DNA of 64,000 nucleotides from Blepharisma japonicum (lineage: Eukaryota; Ciliophora; Heterotrichea; Heterotrichida; Blepharismidae), in contig CATKHK010000047.1 in the NCBI GenBank assembly GCA_949751835.1, positions 1-64,000 on the forward strand, written 5' to 3'. Below, one piece after another: positions 10,229 to 21,659 of the stretch (position 1 is its first letter; every line of letters starts with the position of its first letter). Both the position numbers and the translations under genes were made by a program. The notes beneath the pieces are model-generated. The model ran no database searches, had not been told where the DNA came from, and saw only the letters and a program-made list of their open reading frames with translations.

Positions 10229-13200
10229 TTATTCTGAACTTTGATATAGTCGTCTGTAATATCCGTTTGGTATACTAACAAGGGTGTCATGATTGCCTTG
10301 CTCCACAACAGTTCCCAATTCAAGAAGAATTATATTGTCATAGTATCTAATTGTCTTTAGCCTGTGCGCAATTGCAATTATAGTGAACTTTTCTTCTTTA
10401 AGCTTTTCTTGTAAATTTGCTTCTGTGACTGGATCTAGCGCGCTAGTGGATTCATCTAATACAAGAATCTTTGGTCTTCTTAATAAAGCTCTTGCAATTG
10501 CTACTCTTTGTTTCTCTCCTCCACTAAGTTTGCTTCCCCTAAGGCCCACATCTGACTCCAGGCCGTATTTATTCAATATATTAAGTCCTTGTGCCTTTAT
10601 CATGGCATCTTGCACTTCTTCAGCAGTCACATCAGTCCTGGCAAGCCTCATGTTATACATAAGAGACCCTTTAAACAGTATAGGCTCTTGTCCAACCCAG
10701 CAAATATGATGTCTTAAATGCTTTAGGTTGAACTCTTTTATAGGTTTTCCGTCAATATGTATAAGTCCCGCACTTGGATCATAGAATCTCATAATAAGTT
10801 GTGCAATGGTTGACTTCCCTGATCCTGTGGTGCCTGTAATTCCTAGTGTTTTTCCAGCTTCAAGCTTAAAGGAGACGTTGTGAAGGACAATATTGCTCCT
10901 TCCTTCATATTGGAAAATCACATTATCAAAAGAAACGCTGCCTTTTATTGGAGTCAGCACTCCGGAGTCAGAGTTAGCATTAATTTCTGGCTTGTAGTCG
11001 ATGACTGCAAACATATGTTTAGCGCTCTCAATACCTCCTTCAATATCAGGCACCAACGCCCCTACAACCATAAATCCCCAGCTTGAAAACATAATGCAGA
11101 AAAAGACAGTAAGCATGGACTCAATGTCCATCTGGCCTTCTTTCACTCTATAAGCTCCATACCAAGCCAAAATTCCCCACACATAATAAAGAACCATATA
11201 TCTGAGCCCAAACATAATCCCGTTTCCATGAGCTTTTTTGCCGACTGCCAAGTTTTCTGTTTCTGTGGCTGTTACATATCTCTGGTGGAAATATCCTTGT
11301 CTATTAAAAGAGTGGACTGTTTTGATATTTGTTAAAGAGTCTGAGGCAATGGCTGAGGTATTTTTTAAGTCATTTTGGCTTAGCCCTTCAAACTGCAAAA
11401 TTTCACCTTTAGCATTAGAAACAATAATAAAAGGAACAAGTGCCAAAACTACCAGAGATAAAGTAATGTCCTCTTGTGTAGCAATAACAATACCCCCAGC
11501 TAAGGCTGCAATAACAAGTCCTTGAAGTCCTAAAACTGGGCCTCCAATTTGAGAGATTTTTTCACAGTCAGAAGCAAGTCTAAATGATAAAGTTGCTGGG
11601 TTGCTTGTAGGCCTATCAAAGAATTTTTGGTCGTAATAAAGGAGGGACTTGAGTCCTTGGAACCTTAAATCGTAGGTATAAAGGGCAGTGATTCTTGACA
11701 AGGCAGCTGATAGGATTGTCAATGTGAAGAAGACAATTCCTGCCTCCACGAATAAGTAATACATGTTTTCTCTTATAGGGTCAATCATATCATCTCCTCT
11801 ATGCCTAAGCATAACAATGATATTATCAGAAAATATATAGCCAAATATAGGGAAAAGAAGCCCTGTGACCACTGCACACGCAACTGCGATGAGCAGCCAT
11901 CCTACATAGTTTTTCATTAGAGATAAAATCCTTTTCATCATTAATCCACCGTCAAGTTCTTCAGTTTTTTCTTCTTCTTCGACATCGCCATGGTGCTGCT
12001 TAATTTGCTTTAAATTTTGCCTGGATTTTTCAGATTCAGTTTCGACTTGCTTTTGGATAGCTTGAAGTCTTGCATAAGCCCCATTGGCTTCAGTGAGAGA
12101 TGAATGGGTTCCTTCTTCTATGATTTTTCCGGAGTCTAGGACAATGATGCGTTCAGCGTTTTTAATGGTGCTTAGTCTTTGTGCAACGATAATTGTGGTT
12201 CTTCCTCTCATTACTTTGTCAAGTGTCAGCTGAATTTTTCTTTCTGTATGCGTATCTAATGCTGAAGTAGCTTCATCTAGTAGCAAAATCTTTGGCTTCT
12301 TTATCATGGCTCTTGCAATCGCAATTCTTTGTTTTTGTCCTCCCGAAATCTGCGATCCTTTAACACCCACATAAGTTTCATACTTATTTTCTAAATGCTC
12401 AATAAACGTAGTAGCTTCAGCTTCTGCAGCTGCGTCGTAAATTTCCTGGTCAAAAGCAGAAAGTCTTCCCATCCTGATGTTTTCTTTAATAGAGGTATTA
12501 AATAAAACTGGTTCCTGGCCTACTAGCCCAATGTAATTCCTTAAGCTTGACAAGTCATATTCTCTTATATTGATCCCATCAATACAAACAGCACCTGCGT
12601 CACAATAGTAAAACCCTTCAATCATCTGCACAATAGTGCTTTTCCCTGACCCAGTCTCCCCTACAATAGCTAAAGACTGTCCAGGGTTGACTTTAAAGGA
12701 AACTCCTTGAAGAATTTTAATTTCTTTATTTGAAGGGTAGCTGAAATGCACATCCTTGAACTCTATTTCGCCTTTAAGAACATTTTCTGCACGTCTGTAG
12801 CCGTCAAATTTGTTATTTTTTGCTATTATATGTGCCACTCTTGAAGCAGCTACTCTTCCGTTTTGGATATATTGTAGGCAAGGAATTGAAGCTCCAAGAT
12901 AAAATGATGACATGGCACAGGCAAAGAATATCATAATGACGTATTGAGGCTCAAAAACTTCTCCATTAGACCAATTTTCCACTTCATCGTCATAAAATTT
13001 AGCTCCATAGTAGTAAATTGCTCCACAGAATGAAAAAAGTACCACAAAAAACACAGACCAGCCAAATCCATGCAAAGTTCCCATAAGGGTTGTGGCACCT
13101 TTAAGTGGTTCTAGCTCTTTTTGGTAAGTCTTGGCAAGAGTATCTTGTGCATTGCAAGAAGCGACTGTTTTGACTCCTTCTAAGCTTTCTTCTGCAATAC

Positions 13201-13900
13201 CTCCAGCAATTTTGTACTTTTCTTGGGTTATGACTGTGGATTGTATCGAGGCTCTTTCAATCCCAACTGCTGAGGCAATTTGTATAGGGACCATAATAAG
13301 TGCCAAAAGGGTCAGCTGTAGACTTATGATAGCTGCTAGAATCCATGACCCAATAAAGAAAACAACAGCAGATAGCAAAAGCATGACTTTTTCGCCTGAT
13401 GCGTGTTCAATAGCATTGCAGTCCATATCAATTGAGCTTCCAAATTCTGCAGGATTATGTTTGTCAAACCACTTTATAGGTCTATTTATGATAGTCTTGA
13501 AATATTCACTTTTCCACCTGAGTCCTACATTGCTTCCGAGTCGAATAAAAGCAACAACGGATATTCATCCAGCTACAACGGTCACAGCTCCTAAAATGAA
13601 TTGGACAATCGCGATATCTCGCTCTTTTTCGTAGAAGGTCTCGAGGTCAGCTCCATACTTGGTCATTGCTTCTATAACTTCTCCGATCTTAACGACTAAA
13701 AATAAAGGCAGAATCGAAAAAGCAATTGTTGAGATTATGCCCACAATTAATAAGATATAGTCTGGACCTTTGGCGTAGCGGTATAAGTCTAATAAAGGTA
13801 GTAAATCGACTGGAGAGTCTTTTTTCTTCTTTAACGGACGTTTTTCTTCTGCAATAGCTCCCTCATACTTGCTGAGAGCTATATTAAACTTCTCTGACAT
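10229..13900 (-). CDS. ABC transporter, ABCB/MDR full transporter
   Basis: 1,223 residues, no intron found. ATG at 13900 (MSEKFN) is chosen over a non-conserved upstream extension to 14065. The frame crosses UGA at about 13565 within the first membrane domain. The architecture is TMD-NBD-TMD-NBD. NBD1 has Walker A GETGSGKST (about residue 417), signature SGGQKQR (about 518) and Walker B ILLLDEATSALD. NBD2 has Walker A GTTGSGKST (about 1027), signature SGGEKQR (about 1123) and ILVLDESTSALD. Both sites keep the Q-loop and the H-loop (IVAQRLS has Gln in place of His in NBD1; AIAHRL is canonical in NBD2). This is the eukaryotic multidrug exporter family, expected at the plasma or a vacuolar membrane, exporting hydrophobic compounds or lipids. 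An acidic linker (EEEEK) joins the halves. Confidence 0.95.
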
Positions 13901-14575
13901 AATTATAAACTGACCGTTTTCAATGGATTTATTAGCTTTTAATGGAAGAGGAAAGAGAGTAAAGATAGAAAGGTGAAGGGGATTGAAGTTGATGTGAAAA
14001 AGGAAAAATTGATTTGCTAAAAAGTAGCAAATATTTAACGGGAAGAATTCTAAAGAGGGTAACAAAATTCAAGTTCTCATATTGCTTATAAAGATCATTT
14101 CTGCAGATTTTAAGAGTCGGAATAGAGATATTCAGTCTTTTTGAAGTCCGTTAAACAATTGAATTTAAAAAATTTAATATGGCCATTTTTATAACGTTAG
14201 ACATATTCTATAACTTATATTGAATATTTTTAAAGTAAGAATAATTAAGTGTAGTCTAATTAGATTACTTCATTTGTGACTATGTGTTTTCTTTTGACAG
14301 AAAAATTTTTATGAAATGTTAAGTTATTGATATTGATTTTTAGAAGTCCCAATAATTTCTCGTATTAATAATATATTAATAGCAAATTGCTTTTAAGAGT
14401 TGCACTAAAAACATATTAATTGCAAAATTTCTGAAATAAACATATTTAAAGACTAATTACATAAATATATATTTAAATTTTATTCTATTTTAAGCAAAAA
14501 AGGAGTCTTAATTAAAGCCACCTTCATATTGTAAATATTCTTAACCTATATCTAATAGGTAGATTAAATATTTCT
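13901..14575. other. Intergenic, nothing recognised
   Basis: About 675 AT-rich bases between the ABC transporter start and the AGC kinase stop, both on the minus strand. A minus-strand extension of the transporter frame to 14065 exists but is hydrophobic, low in complexity and lies upstream of the natural start, so I treat it as 5' leader. No RNA gene or repeat seen. Confidence 0.55.
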
Positions 14576-15661
14576 TTAAACAACAGATTGTCCCACTTCT
14601 CCTCTTATTGTAAATTCAGTATCAAAAGCACATCTCGGTTCAATAGGGCTACTTGAATATGAAAATCCATCATAAGTTGGGCTAGAAGCTCTTGGTGACA
14701 GCTGATTGGGTGATGCTGAGCTCATTGCTGAATTTGTAAATTCTTCGCTAAAATATCTACTATTTGCGGGATCAGAAATACTTGGGATAAACGGAGGCAT
14801 GATATTTTTCGCTTCTAAAGCTGCCCAATCTATATCAAAAAACCAAGGATTCCTTTTTATTTCATCAGCTCCGTCAGCACCCAATCTCCTATTTGGGTCT
14901 TTATTGAGCAGCCCTGTAAGCAAACTTTTCACTGTAGTCGACAAAAAATCAGGTAAATGTGGGTCCTCTGACAGGATTTTCATATAGACATACTTTTTAT
15001 TTTCGTTATAAAATGGTGGCAGCCCGACCAGCATTTCATAAATAATGCATCCCAGCGACCATCAATCAACGACTTTTCCATATCCTTGTTTAATGATCAC
15101 TTCAGGTGCTAAGTACTCAGCTGTCCCACAAAAACTCCTTGCTGAGCGTGGATCTTTGCAATCCTCCTTTGAGAGTCCAAAATCTGTGATTTTTGGAAAC
15201 CCGTCTTCATCAATCAGTACATTTTCTGGCTTTAAACTGCATAGTAATTACTCTCTATAAATAATATTTTTACTATGTAAATGCTCTATTGCAAGTACAA
15301 GGCAGGCACTGTAAAATTTCACCCTTTGCTCGTCAAATCTTCTAGCTCGGTTAAGATGGAAAAAGAGCTCACCTCCTGAGCAGTATTCAAGAATGAAATA
15401 AAGCCTTTCGTTGCTTTGAAAAGCATAATAAAATTTCACTATATAAGGGTGGTCAACTCTTGCAAGAATTTTTCGTTCTGTTCGTGTATGTTCGATTTGT
15501 CTGCATTCTGCGATATATTTCTTTTTTAAAATTTTCATTGCAAAGAGTTCACCTGAGATCTTTTTTTTGACTAAAAGGACTTTTCCAAATCGGCCTTTAC
15601 CTATTACTTTTAATAACTCGAAATCGTTGAGTGAATGATTCTTTTGTGTTTCTAGCTCCAT
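14576..15661 (-). CDS. AGC-family Ser/Thr protein kinase (AKT/S6K/SGK-like)
   Basis: 356 residues after removal of one 15-nt intron (15237-15251), which splits the catalytic motif YRDLKPEN. Seen: glycine loop GKGRFGKV (21-28), catalytic Lys43 in FAMKIL, YRD catalytic loop, ITDFGLSK, an activation segment with [10 protein letters not shown], and [14 protein letters not shown] in which the first W is UGA (15062-15064). After the kinase core comes an AGC C-tail with a PxxP-like region (MPPFIPS) and a phosphorylatable YDGFSYSS segment resembling the hydrophobic motif of AKT/S6K. No PH or C2 domain precedes the kinase. AGC kinases of this class are normally activated by PDK1 and TORC2; that is family knowledge, not visible here. 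Confidence 0.93.
15237..15251 (-). other. 15-nt intron in AGC kinase
   Basis: Coding strand GTAATTACTATGCAG. Removal restores the universally conserved R-D-L-K-P motif across the junction; retention gives an immediate in-frame TAA. Adenine at position 10. Confidence 0.95.
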
Positions 15662-16028
15662 TTTTGATTATTAAATAGTGGCTTAGAATGGGGACATGAA
15701 GAATATAAGGTGTAGGGGAATAAATGCAGATTTGTAAAATAAGAAAGAACGGGAGGATTTAAAAGATTTAAAATTTTTTATGGATTTGTGAAAGAATGGA
15801 GTTTGGTAGATAGAAAGTTGTGGAGAGAGATGACTCTTAGCAGGAATTTCAGGAATTTTAACAAGAAGAGAAGGAAATAAGTTTCTAATTTTTTTTCTGA
15901 GTTAGTAGTGCGAATACTGAAACTAAACAAAAATGGCAAATTAAAACCATTTTGTAACATGTATATATTGATAAAGTTTTTAGATTTTAGACTTTATGGT
16001 TAAGAAAATATATCAAAACAGGTTAAAA
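15662..16028. other. Intergenic, nothing recognised
   Basis: About 370 AT-rich bases between the AGC kinase start and the stop of the TBC protein gene, both minus strand. A 60-codon minus-strand frame at 15778-15960 is Phe/Leu-rich, without recognisable features, and is rejected. Confidence 0.55.
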
Positions 16029-17852
16029 TTATGTTGCAATTAAGCTCATTTCTCTTAGCCTATTAAAATGTGATCTCAATTGCACTAAGCATGCTTTAGC
16101 TTCTATAGCACTTTTAAACAAGAAACTCAAAGTTGTTTGCTTTTTTCCTTTAAAATAAAACGTAATTGCTGTTTGTAAATTCCTTTTCTTTGCTGCCTTC
16201 ATGAAATCTTTGACTCTCACTTTTGCTTTAATATTTCCTACAGCCATATCAGAATTTGACGAAATATCATTGAAAGGGGTTGATACCAAAAATTTGGATC
16301 TTGTGATAATTATTATGCAGTTTTCAGCTTTGTCAATATTTTTAGGATTTTCATATTGTTTACATATAAAAAAGCATACACTGTCGTCACTTTTTCACTT
16401 CTCTAGATTCTTTTTTACAATAACCCTTGACAGATCTGGAATAGTTTTGGGACTCTTATCTGAGCCAAGTTTTTGAAAATATTTTTTGACGCTGAAAAAT
16501 ACACTTTTTAAGCCATTTATTATGTTCGGGGACTCTTTAGGGAGATCTTGGAGCTTTGGGTTGCAATTTATACATGTGTCAGGTCCATGGTTTATTAGTT
16601 TCAAGCCTTGCTTTACAATTAATTTATGACAGGCATAAAATCCGCCGTCAACTACACTGACATATGGGAATTTCTTTTCAGAAAATGCTATATACAAGCT
16701 CAATATAAATTTATCGTCATTTTCATCGATATTTTTTAGTTCATATCCTCTAAATTTCAAATCTTCACTTCCCAATAGAACAATGTGGACCTTTCCTTTA
16801 AATGGCAAATATCTGTCAGGAAAATCCCTCAAACTCTCTCCATCATAAAAGAATTGCGTATTCAAAGAAATTGTGTTCGGGATGACTCCATGCCTTTGTT
16901 CATCTGCTTTTCTGCAATCAAAAACCAGTAAACGGTTTTCACTTTTAGACTTGGAGCACCAAAGGCATTTTCCTGAGCAAAAACAAGCTGAGGATAATGG
17001 GTAGCATTTTAATATAAGTTCTCTTGGGCTTAGTTTTAAACAAAATTTTGAAGCTTGTTGGACTATAAATGCTTCTATATCAAGACTGCTTGGTTTATAT
17101 AAAGAAATATATAAGGAATAAGGCAAATTTTTCTTAAGGCTTTTCGACAGCTCAAGCACACAGTCTATTTCTTCGAGATTTTTAAATGTAAGCTCTGTTA
17201 AATTTTGGCATATTAGAGAAGGGTCTGATCTTAATATAGAATTTCGAGATTTTATCATTAAAGCAAGGGCTACAAAAAGGAAAAATAGCTTATCGTTCTC
17301 ATTCATATACTTTTCCCATAATTCATATAGTACCTCTACATCTGCAATTTTACTTGCAAAAAGAGTAATAAACCAAGGAGTTGCATAAAGCTCAGGCCCT
17401 ATTTTATTATCATCTAAAAATAATCCTAGCTCTGGATCATAATATCTCAATAAAAGCTTATATAGTAAAAAATAAGACTCCAATATAACAAAATCATCGT
17501 CAGAAAACATATTTTCCAAAAATTTTGCTACAAAATTATAATAAAGCCGATACACCTTGCTTAAGCTTAGTCCGTCTCTGAAAAATAATAAAAACGGAGC
17601 CAAGACTTCATTCATGCCTTGCTTGTAGTTAATATTTGTTTCTTTACAAAAATATGTCAACAGAAGTTCAATAAGAATTTTTTCTTGCTTATTAATAAGC
17701 CGCATTCTTGTCCTTTCAGAGTCAACTTTTATGACGTCTTGATTCGGTAAATCAAGTTTGCATAACAATGAAAATTCTCCTACTTGTCCATCGAGTAAAA
17801 TTGTCTAACTGGAAATTACGGTCCATTTGAAGATTCTGTTTGGTGTGTCCAT
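16029..17852 (-). CDS. TBC domain plus rhodanese-like protein (TBC1D23-like)
   Basis: 602 residues. A short first exon (ATG at 17852, 11 codons) is joined by a 15-nt intron (17805-17819) to the main frame, which crosses UGA at 16395-16397 and ends at TAA 16029. A TBC domain covers about residues 20-240 and shows the arginine-finger type segment DSERTR and the glutamine-finger NYKQGMNE. A cysteine cluster (CFCSGKCLWC, about 285-295) follows, then a rhodanese-like fold (LLVFDCRKADE onward, about 300-420) and a C-terminal beta-rich domain. TBC, rhodanese and C-terminal domain in this order is the layout of TBC1D23, a trans-Golgi factor that captures endosome-derived vesicles. I recall the animal protein as lacking the catalytic fingers; here both motifs look present. 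Confidence 0.85.
17805..17819 (-). other. 15-nt intron in TBC1D23-like gene
   Basis: Coding strand GTAATTTCCAGTTAG. It separates an 11-codon first exon with the only upstream ATG from the TBC frame, whose own upstream extension lacks ATG and hits TAG inside this intron. Adenine at position 10. Confidence 0.85.
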
Positions 17853-18248
17853 TTTATATGAAATTCAAATGAATTTAAATATGGATAAGATAATCATTTT
17901 TTAAATATAATAGTATTTATAAGATTTTTAAATAATTTTTTACTTTTAGATTATTAACATATTTTTATCGTAAATCTAGGACTTAAATCAAGTTAAATAA
18001 AGAGAAACTCTATTTTTGTTGCATAAGAATGCTAAAAATATATAATTATATTGAGGCACATACCTTTTCTCAAATATATATCGCATTTGCAATAAAAATA
18101 CATAATTAATCACAAGACATTTCGCCGATATAGTTATAACCATTCCAATAATCTAATTTTTCGAAAAACTGAATCTAAATTTTTCATTTTACCCAGATGC
18201 CATTTACTTAAAATCGCAAAATGCTATCTCAAGATAATTTAAATTAAT
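17853..18248. other. Divergent intergenic region
   Basis: About 400 AT-rich bases between two head-to-head genes (TBC1D23-like on minus, At4g15545-like on plus). It must carry both promoters. No open frame, RNA gene or distinctive motif seen. Confidence 0.55.
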
Positions 18249-18830
18249 ATGAGCATAGAAGGTAAAAAACAATCAGCAAAAAAAGATGCTGCTTTACGTT
18301 TATTTCTTGAAGCCTGGCAAGAGCGAGAAGAAGAGGAAAAATCCCTCAAGGAGCAAGAAACATTTACATTGAATCTAGAAATCAGCAAATTAACCAAAGA
18401 GCTAGAAAATATCAACAAAAACATAAACGAGCTCGTCATAGAAAACTCTCAATTAAAATCCAGATATAACTCTGCAGTATCAGAAAATAAAAAACTTGAG
18501 CAATTTAAAGCAAATCTTTTGAATTCAATTCAAGATCAAGAAGAGAGGCCTTCGCTTGATTTTACTCCAAGTGTACCACAAAGCCCACTGATAAATTCCA
18601 GCTCATTAACACCACGCGATAGACTTATTGATGGGAAAAGATTTTTTGCGGAATCGAAATCGAGACTTTCTTATGAAAATTTTTCAAAATTATTGTCATA
18701 TGTAAAGCAATTTAACGATAAATTTGTAGGTAGAGAACAACTGCTAAGTGAAGTTAGCACAATATTTGGAAGGGAAAACAGAGACCTTTATGAGGATTTC
18801 AGTGCGCTGCTGTCTCGGACTTCTGAGTAG
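18249..18830 (+). CDS. Coiled-coil protein of the At4g15545-like family
   Basis: 193 residues, ATG at 18249, TAG at the end, no intron. Residues 1-100 form a long charged coiled coil (EEEEKSLKEQETF, then KELENINKNINE heptads). A Ser/Pro-rich linker leads to a conserved C-terminal module at about 125-190: DGKRFFAESKSRLSYENF, then VKQFNDKFVGREQ, IFGRENRDLYEDF and LLSR. This closely matches my memory of the C-terminal block of the plant protein At4g15545 and its protist homologues, whose function is not well established. Localisation is unknown and there is no signal or membrane segment. Confidence 0.8.
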   Translation: MSIEGKKQSAKKDAALRLFLEAWQEREEEEKSLKEQETFTLNLEISKLTKELENINKNINELVIENSQLKSRYNSAVSENKKLEQFKANLLNSIQDQEERPSLDFTPSVPQSPLINSSSLTPRDRLIDGKRFFAESKSRLSYENFSKLLSYVKQFNDKFVGREQLLSEVSTIFGRENRDLYEDFSALLSRTSE

Positions 18831-18936
18831 AATTCCTAATATTAAAACTATTTAAAAATAAAATTGATAAAATAGCTGATTTTAAGCTTAAGCGATAATA
18901 AATTTCTATATTAGAATTAATATATATTTGAGAAAA

Positions 18937-19389
18937 CTATATTTCATTATTATAAGGGTCATCTCCATAATAAGGTGAATTCATCTTTATTTCAACTTGA
19001 GGAGTTCTCCCATAATCTGCAGTATACAATGCAATTGCTCCTAAAGAAGAAATCAGCAGCAAAGTCCCAGTGGTTTTCCCAAGAGATCCCATTTCTTGCC
19101 CAAAACAAAAACTTGACAAAATTGCTAAAAAGATTGCTTTCCCGAGCTGGTGACCCATAAACGGAAACATTCTGACTATGAAATTTTCATATATAAAAGG
19201 ACTAATTTCTGTCAAAACAATTATTACTGAAAACATTCTAAATAAAATTTACATAAGATAAATACATACGAGGATTGATGTGTATCCTTCGATAGTGGTA
19301 ATATTTGAGATTCCTGATGCAAATCCTAGCAAGGCTGAAACGATAATAATAAGCTTGATTATTCCTATAGCTGTGTCTGAAAGTTTCAT
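18937..19389 (-). CDS. Four-TM COPI-associated-like membrane protein
   Basis: 145 residues with one 15-nt intron (19238-19252), ATG at 19389 (MKLSDTAIG), stop at 18937. Four hydrophobic helices fill residues 5-105: GIIKLIIIVSALLGFASG, TSILVCIYLIMFSVIIVLTE, the amphipathic FIVRMFPFMGHQLGKAIFLA and TLLLISSLGAIALY. The ELxP-like FI.RMFPF..HQLGKAIF signature between helices 2 and 3 resembles the COPI-associated (COPI_assoc/TVP-type) Golgi protein family. The tail is polar and acidic. The start lies 62 bp downstream of the Myb gene's stop, on the same strand. A longer upstream extension overlaps the Myb frame and is rejected. Confidence 0.65.
19238..19252 (-). other. 15-nt intron in COPI-associated-like gene
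   Basis: Coding strand GTAAATTTTATTTAG. Splicing joins two halves of a transmembrane helix in frame; retention gives an in-frame TAA directly after ATG-like codon. Adenine at position 10. Confidence 0.9.
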
Positions 19390-19451
19390 ACTGGGAATAA
19401 TTATTCTTAATATTACTCCATATCTAATCCTATTCTTTAAATTCTGCTTAT

Positions 19452-20522
19452 TTAGGAATATCTTCCAAGATCGCCATAGTGGCCATAATTCAGAGTGAAA
19501 CCTCTCCTCTGTGGGCTCGGCTGTCCTGAATTGTGGAGTAGTCCATGAAAACCTTGAACGAAATGTCCTGATGGTCTTAGAGACTGCATGAAATTTGAGA
19601 TTGTAGAGTTCATAAGAGGTGTACTCTGAGAGCCGGAAGGTGGGCATGCCAGAAAAGCTTTGAAATAGGGAGGCAGTTTGTGTTCCATCACAGAAGCAGG
19701 AATTTGAAGATCATTTTCGACTCTTGGCTCTTCTGATGGTTTGGATAAGTTATAGAGCAAAAAAGGCGCTTCATCTGAAAGCTCTCCATCTGATTTTGCA
19801 GTCTCTTTTTCTTCACTCACTGCTTGGTCTTCTTCTGAAGTAGGTGGAATTACATTAATTTCGATTTTTTTCTCCACAGTTTCTTCATCTGACTCATCAC
19901 TGAACTCTTCGGTTTCGTTTGTAACTATTTCTTCTTGCTTGGTTCTAATTCTGCCAGATCTTCTCCTGCATAGAATTTACGCAACAAAGTCATTCGGGAT
20001 TATTTTAACTTTCTTTTCTTTGGCAGGTAGATTTGATTTATCTTTGGGAGGCCTGGCTGGGGCTTCTTGTTGCAAAAGAAGTTCCGCTATATTAGGATTC
20101 CTAAGAATTGTTCTAACGGATCCTGTGAGTCTTTCTGAATGGGGTTTTGTCTTATTATATTTTTTCAGGTTTCTTCTTAAAGCACTATAAAAATGGTTCT
20201 TGATTGAATTATCAGTGCGGCCAGGCAAGAGGGCAGCTATATCAGCCCATCGGTTTCCGTGCTGCTTATGAGCCTCAAAAAGGACTTTATCTTCTTCTTC
20301 TGACCATGCCTTTTTATTGATTTCTGGATCAAGATGGTTGTGCCAACGCTCGCGGCATTGTTTGCCTGTCCGGTTTTGGTGGTATTTGTCTTGTAGCAGC
20401 TGTGAAATGAGAGTCCATTTCCTGATCCCATGTTCATGGACTAGCGCAATTATTGCTTGGTCTTCCTACATAGAAGTCACCTCTTGCGTTCATGAACGCC
20501 TTTCACACAAAGCCATATTCAT
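19452..20522 (-). CDS. R2R3-type Myb transcription factor
   Basis: 346 residues in three exons; introns at 20466-20480 and 19966-19980. The first exon ends in RRSWTQE, whose Trp is UGA (20490-20492). Two Myb repeats follow: R2 ([35 protein letters not shown]) and R3 ([38 protein letters not shown]), each with its regularly spaced tryptophans and the recognition helices intact. The C-terminal two thirds is acidic and disordered (EESDEETVE-type stretches, Pro/Ser-rich end), a plausible activation or interaction region. It binds DNA in the nucleus by family knowledge; target genes cannot be inferred. ATG at 20522 is the first in frame; 20516 is an alternative two codons inside. Confidence 0.95.
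19966..19980 (-). other. 15-nt intron 2 of Myb gene
   Basis: Coding strand GTAAATTCTATGCAG. Splicing connects the Myb repeats to the acidic C-terminal frame; retention gives an in-frame TAA. Adenine at position 10. Confidence 0.9.
20466..20480 (-). other. 15-nt intron 1 of Myb gene
   Basis: Coding strand GTGACTTCTATGTAG. Splicing restores the R2 start W-T-Q-E-E-D-Q; retention ends in an in-frame TAG. Adenine at position 10. Note the less common GTG donor. Confidence 0.92.
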
Positions 20523-21091
20523 TGTATATCAATTATTCGACAAATTACGTAAGAATTAACTCGCAGGAGAAGCAGGCTGCTCATGTTCAAATTAAAAAAT
20601 TATAGGCCATTTCATTTTGGTTGAGTTTTTGAATTTAATGTTTAATTTGTTTTAAAAGATTTTTCTGACGTGAAAAGAGAGATGGATTTGAGGAAAATAA
20701 AATCAGAAAAGTTGGTAAGCAGGGGTGAAAAATTTTGAGAATTAGATGAAATATTTTAAACCGAGTCAGTATTTACAATTTGGATGTTTATTTTTAGCTG
20801 GGAGAGTTATTAAAAGGTTATAAAGGATATTAATCAAAAATAGTCAATAATTCATGTCTTCAGAATTTTTGGATATTCTCCAATTATAAATTGCCATAAT
20901 TGATAGTCTGCATTTAAAGAAATTTGATAAATAAGTATTGACCAATTGCTAATAATAGTTATTTAGCTTAAGTCCACAATCAAATATATAATCAGAATTG
21001 ACTTCTGCTTAAAATGCTTGATTTCATTTTTAAGTTAAAATTTATATCGTTTTAATTAAAATTTTACACAAAGGTCAAAACTTAAAAACGA
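20523..21091. other. Intergenic, nothing recognised
   Basis: About 570 AT-rich bases between the Myb start and the 3' end of the next minus-strand gene. No frame of note on either strand when UGA is read as Trp, and no RNA gene seen. Confidence 0.55.
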
Positions 21092-21167
21092 TTAAATATT
21101 CTTACGAGCGCTCGCATATATTACTTTATCATAATAATGCAGAGTTTCTTTCATTTTTTGACGGCCT

Positions 21168-21626
21168 TTAAATATACAATTTTTTAACGTTTTCAATAAA
21201 AAAAGCTTGCTCCCTCTCGCCATTCTCCCCGAAATATTTATCAAACACATTAAACTTTTTCGCTTCAAATTTCTTTTTATCATAACTAACATTATCCAGC
21301 CCATACTCTTTCAAAGCTTTCTTAATTTCTAAGTCTATAGGCGCTTCTTCATTAGTCAAAAAATGCTTAAACTTATCCCTCAGTTTTCCTGTCCCTTGCC
21401 TTGGCCTATAAAAATTATGCTCTTTTGTGTCTAAATTTCCAAACAGCGTTTTACTACCATTAGACAAGGTCCTAGTCCTCCGAAACGGAGGCTCCACCTT
21501 AAAATTTCCATAAGTGTCCGGTGAAACCCTTCCAAGCCTGCTTATAACGTTATCTAGCTTTTTCGCTCTCTCCAAATAGCTTAAAAGTGACTTATTCCCT
21601 ATAGATCTGCGTCGTCGCGATTCCAT
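21168..21626 (-). CDS. Hypothetical basic protein, possibly frameshifted C-terminus
   Basis: 152 residues, ATG at 21626 (MESRRRRSIG), TAA at 21168. Arg/Lys-rich, with a predicted helical start and a block TRTLSNGSKTLFGNLDTKEHNF; no family recognised. After the A6 run near 21182, a neighbouring frame stays open to TAA at 21092 and encodes a plausible tail (KNCIFKGRQKMKETLHYYDK, then VIYASARKNI). Dropping one base from the A run would join the two. No GT-AG intron of 15 or 16 nt fits. Either the gene ends at 21168, or a homopolymer error or real frameshift truncates a roughly 176-residue protein. Confidence 0.65.
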   Translation of the reverse strand: MESRRRRSIGNKSLLSYLERAKKLDNVISRLGRVSPDTYGNFKVEPPFRRTRTLSNGSKTLFGNLDTKEHNFYRPRQGTGKLRDKFKHFLTNEEAPIDLEIKKALKEYGLDNVSYDKKKFEAKKFNVFDKYFGENGEREQAFFIENVKKLYI

Positions 21627-21659
21627 TTTTTAGCAATTTATTAATTAATTTCACACCAT

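Noticed and set aside
10383-13634. Several plus-strand frames of 68-167 codons across the ABC transporter
   Set aside because: Antisense shadows of an unmistakable ABCB transporter; no family features of their own.
15778-15960. Minus-strand 60-codon frame, Phe/Leu-rich
   Set aside because: Low complexity, no start context or motif, lies in the promoter region of the AGC kinase.
19390-19647. N-terminal extension of the COPI-associated-like protein
   Set aside because: Overlaps the Myb coding region in another frame and has its composition; MKLSDT at 19389 is a natural start directly before the first membrane helix.
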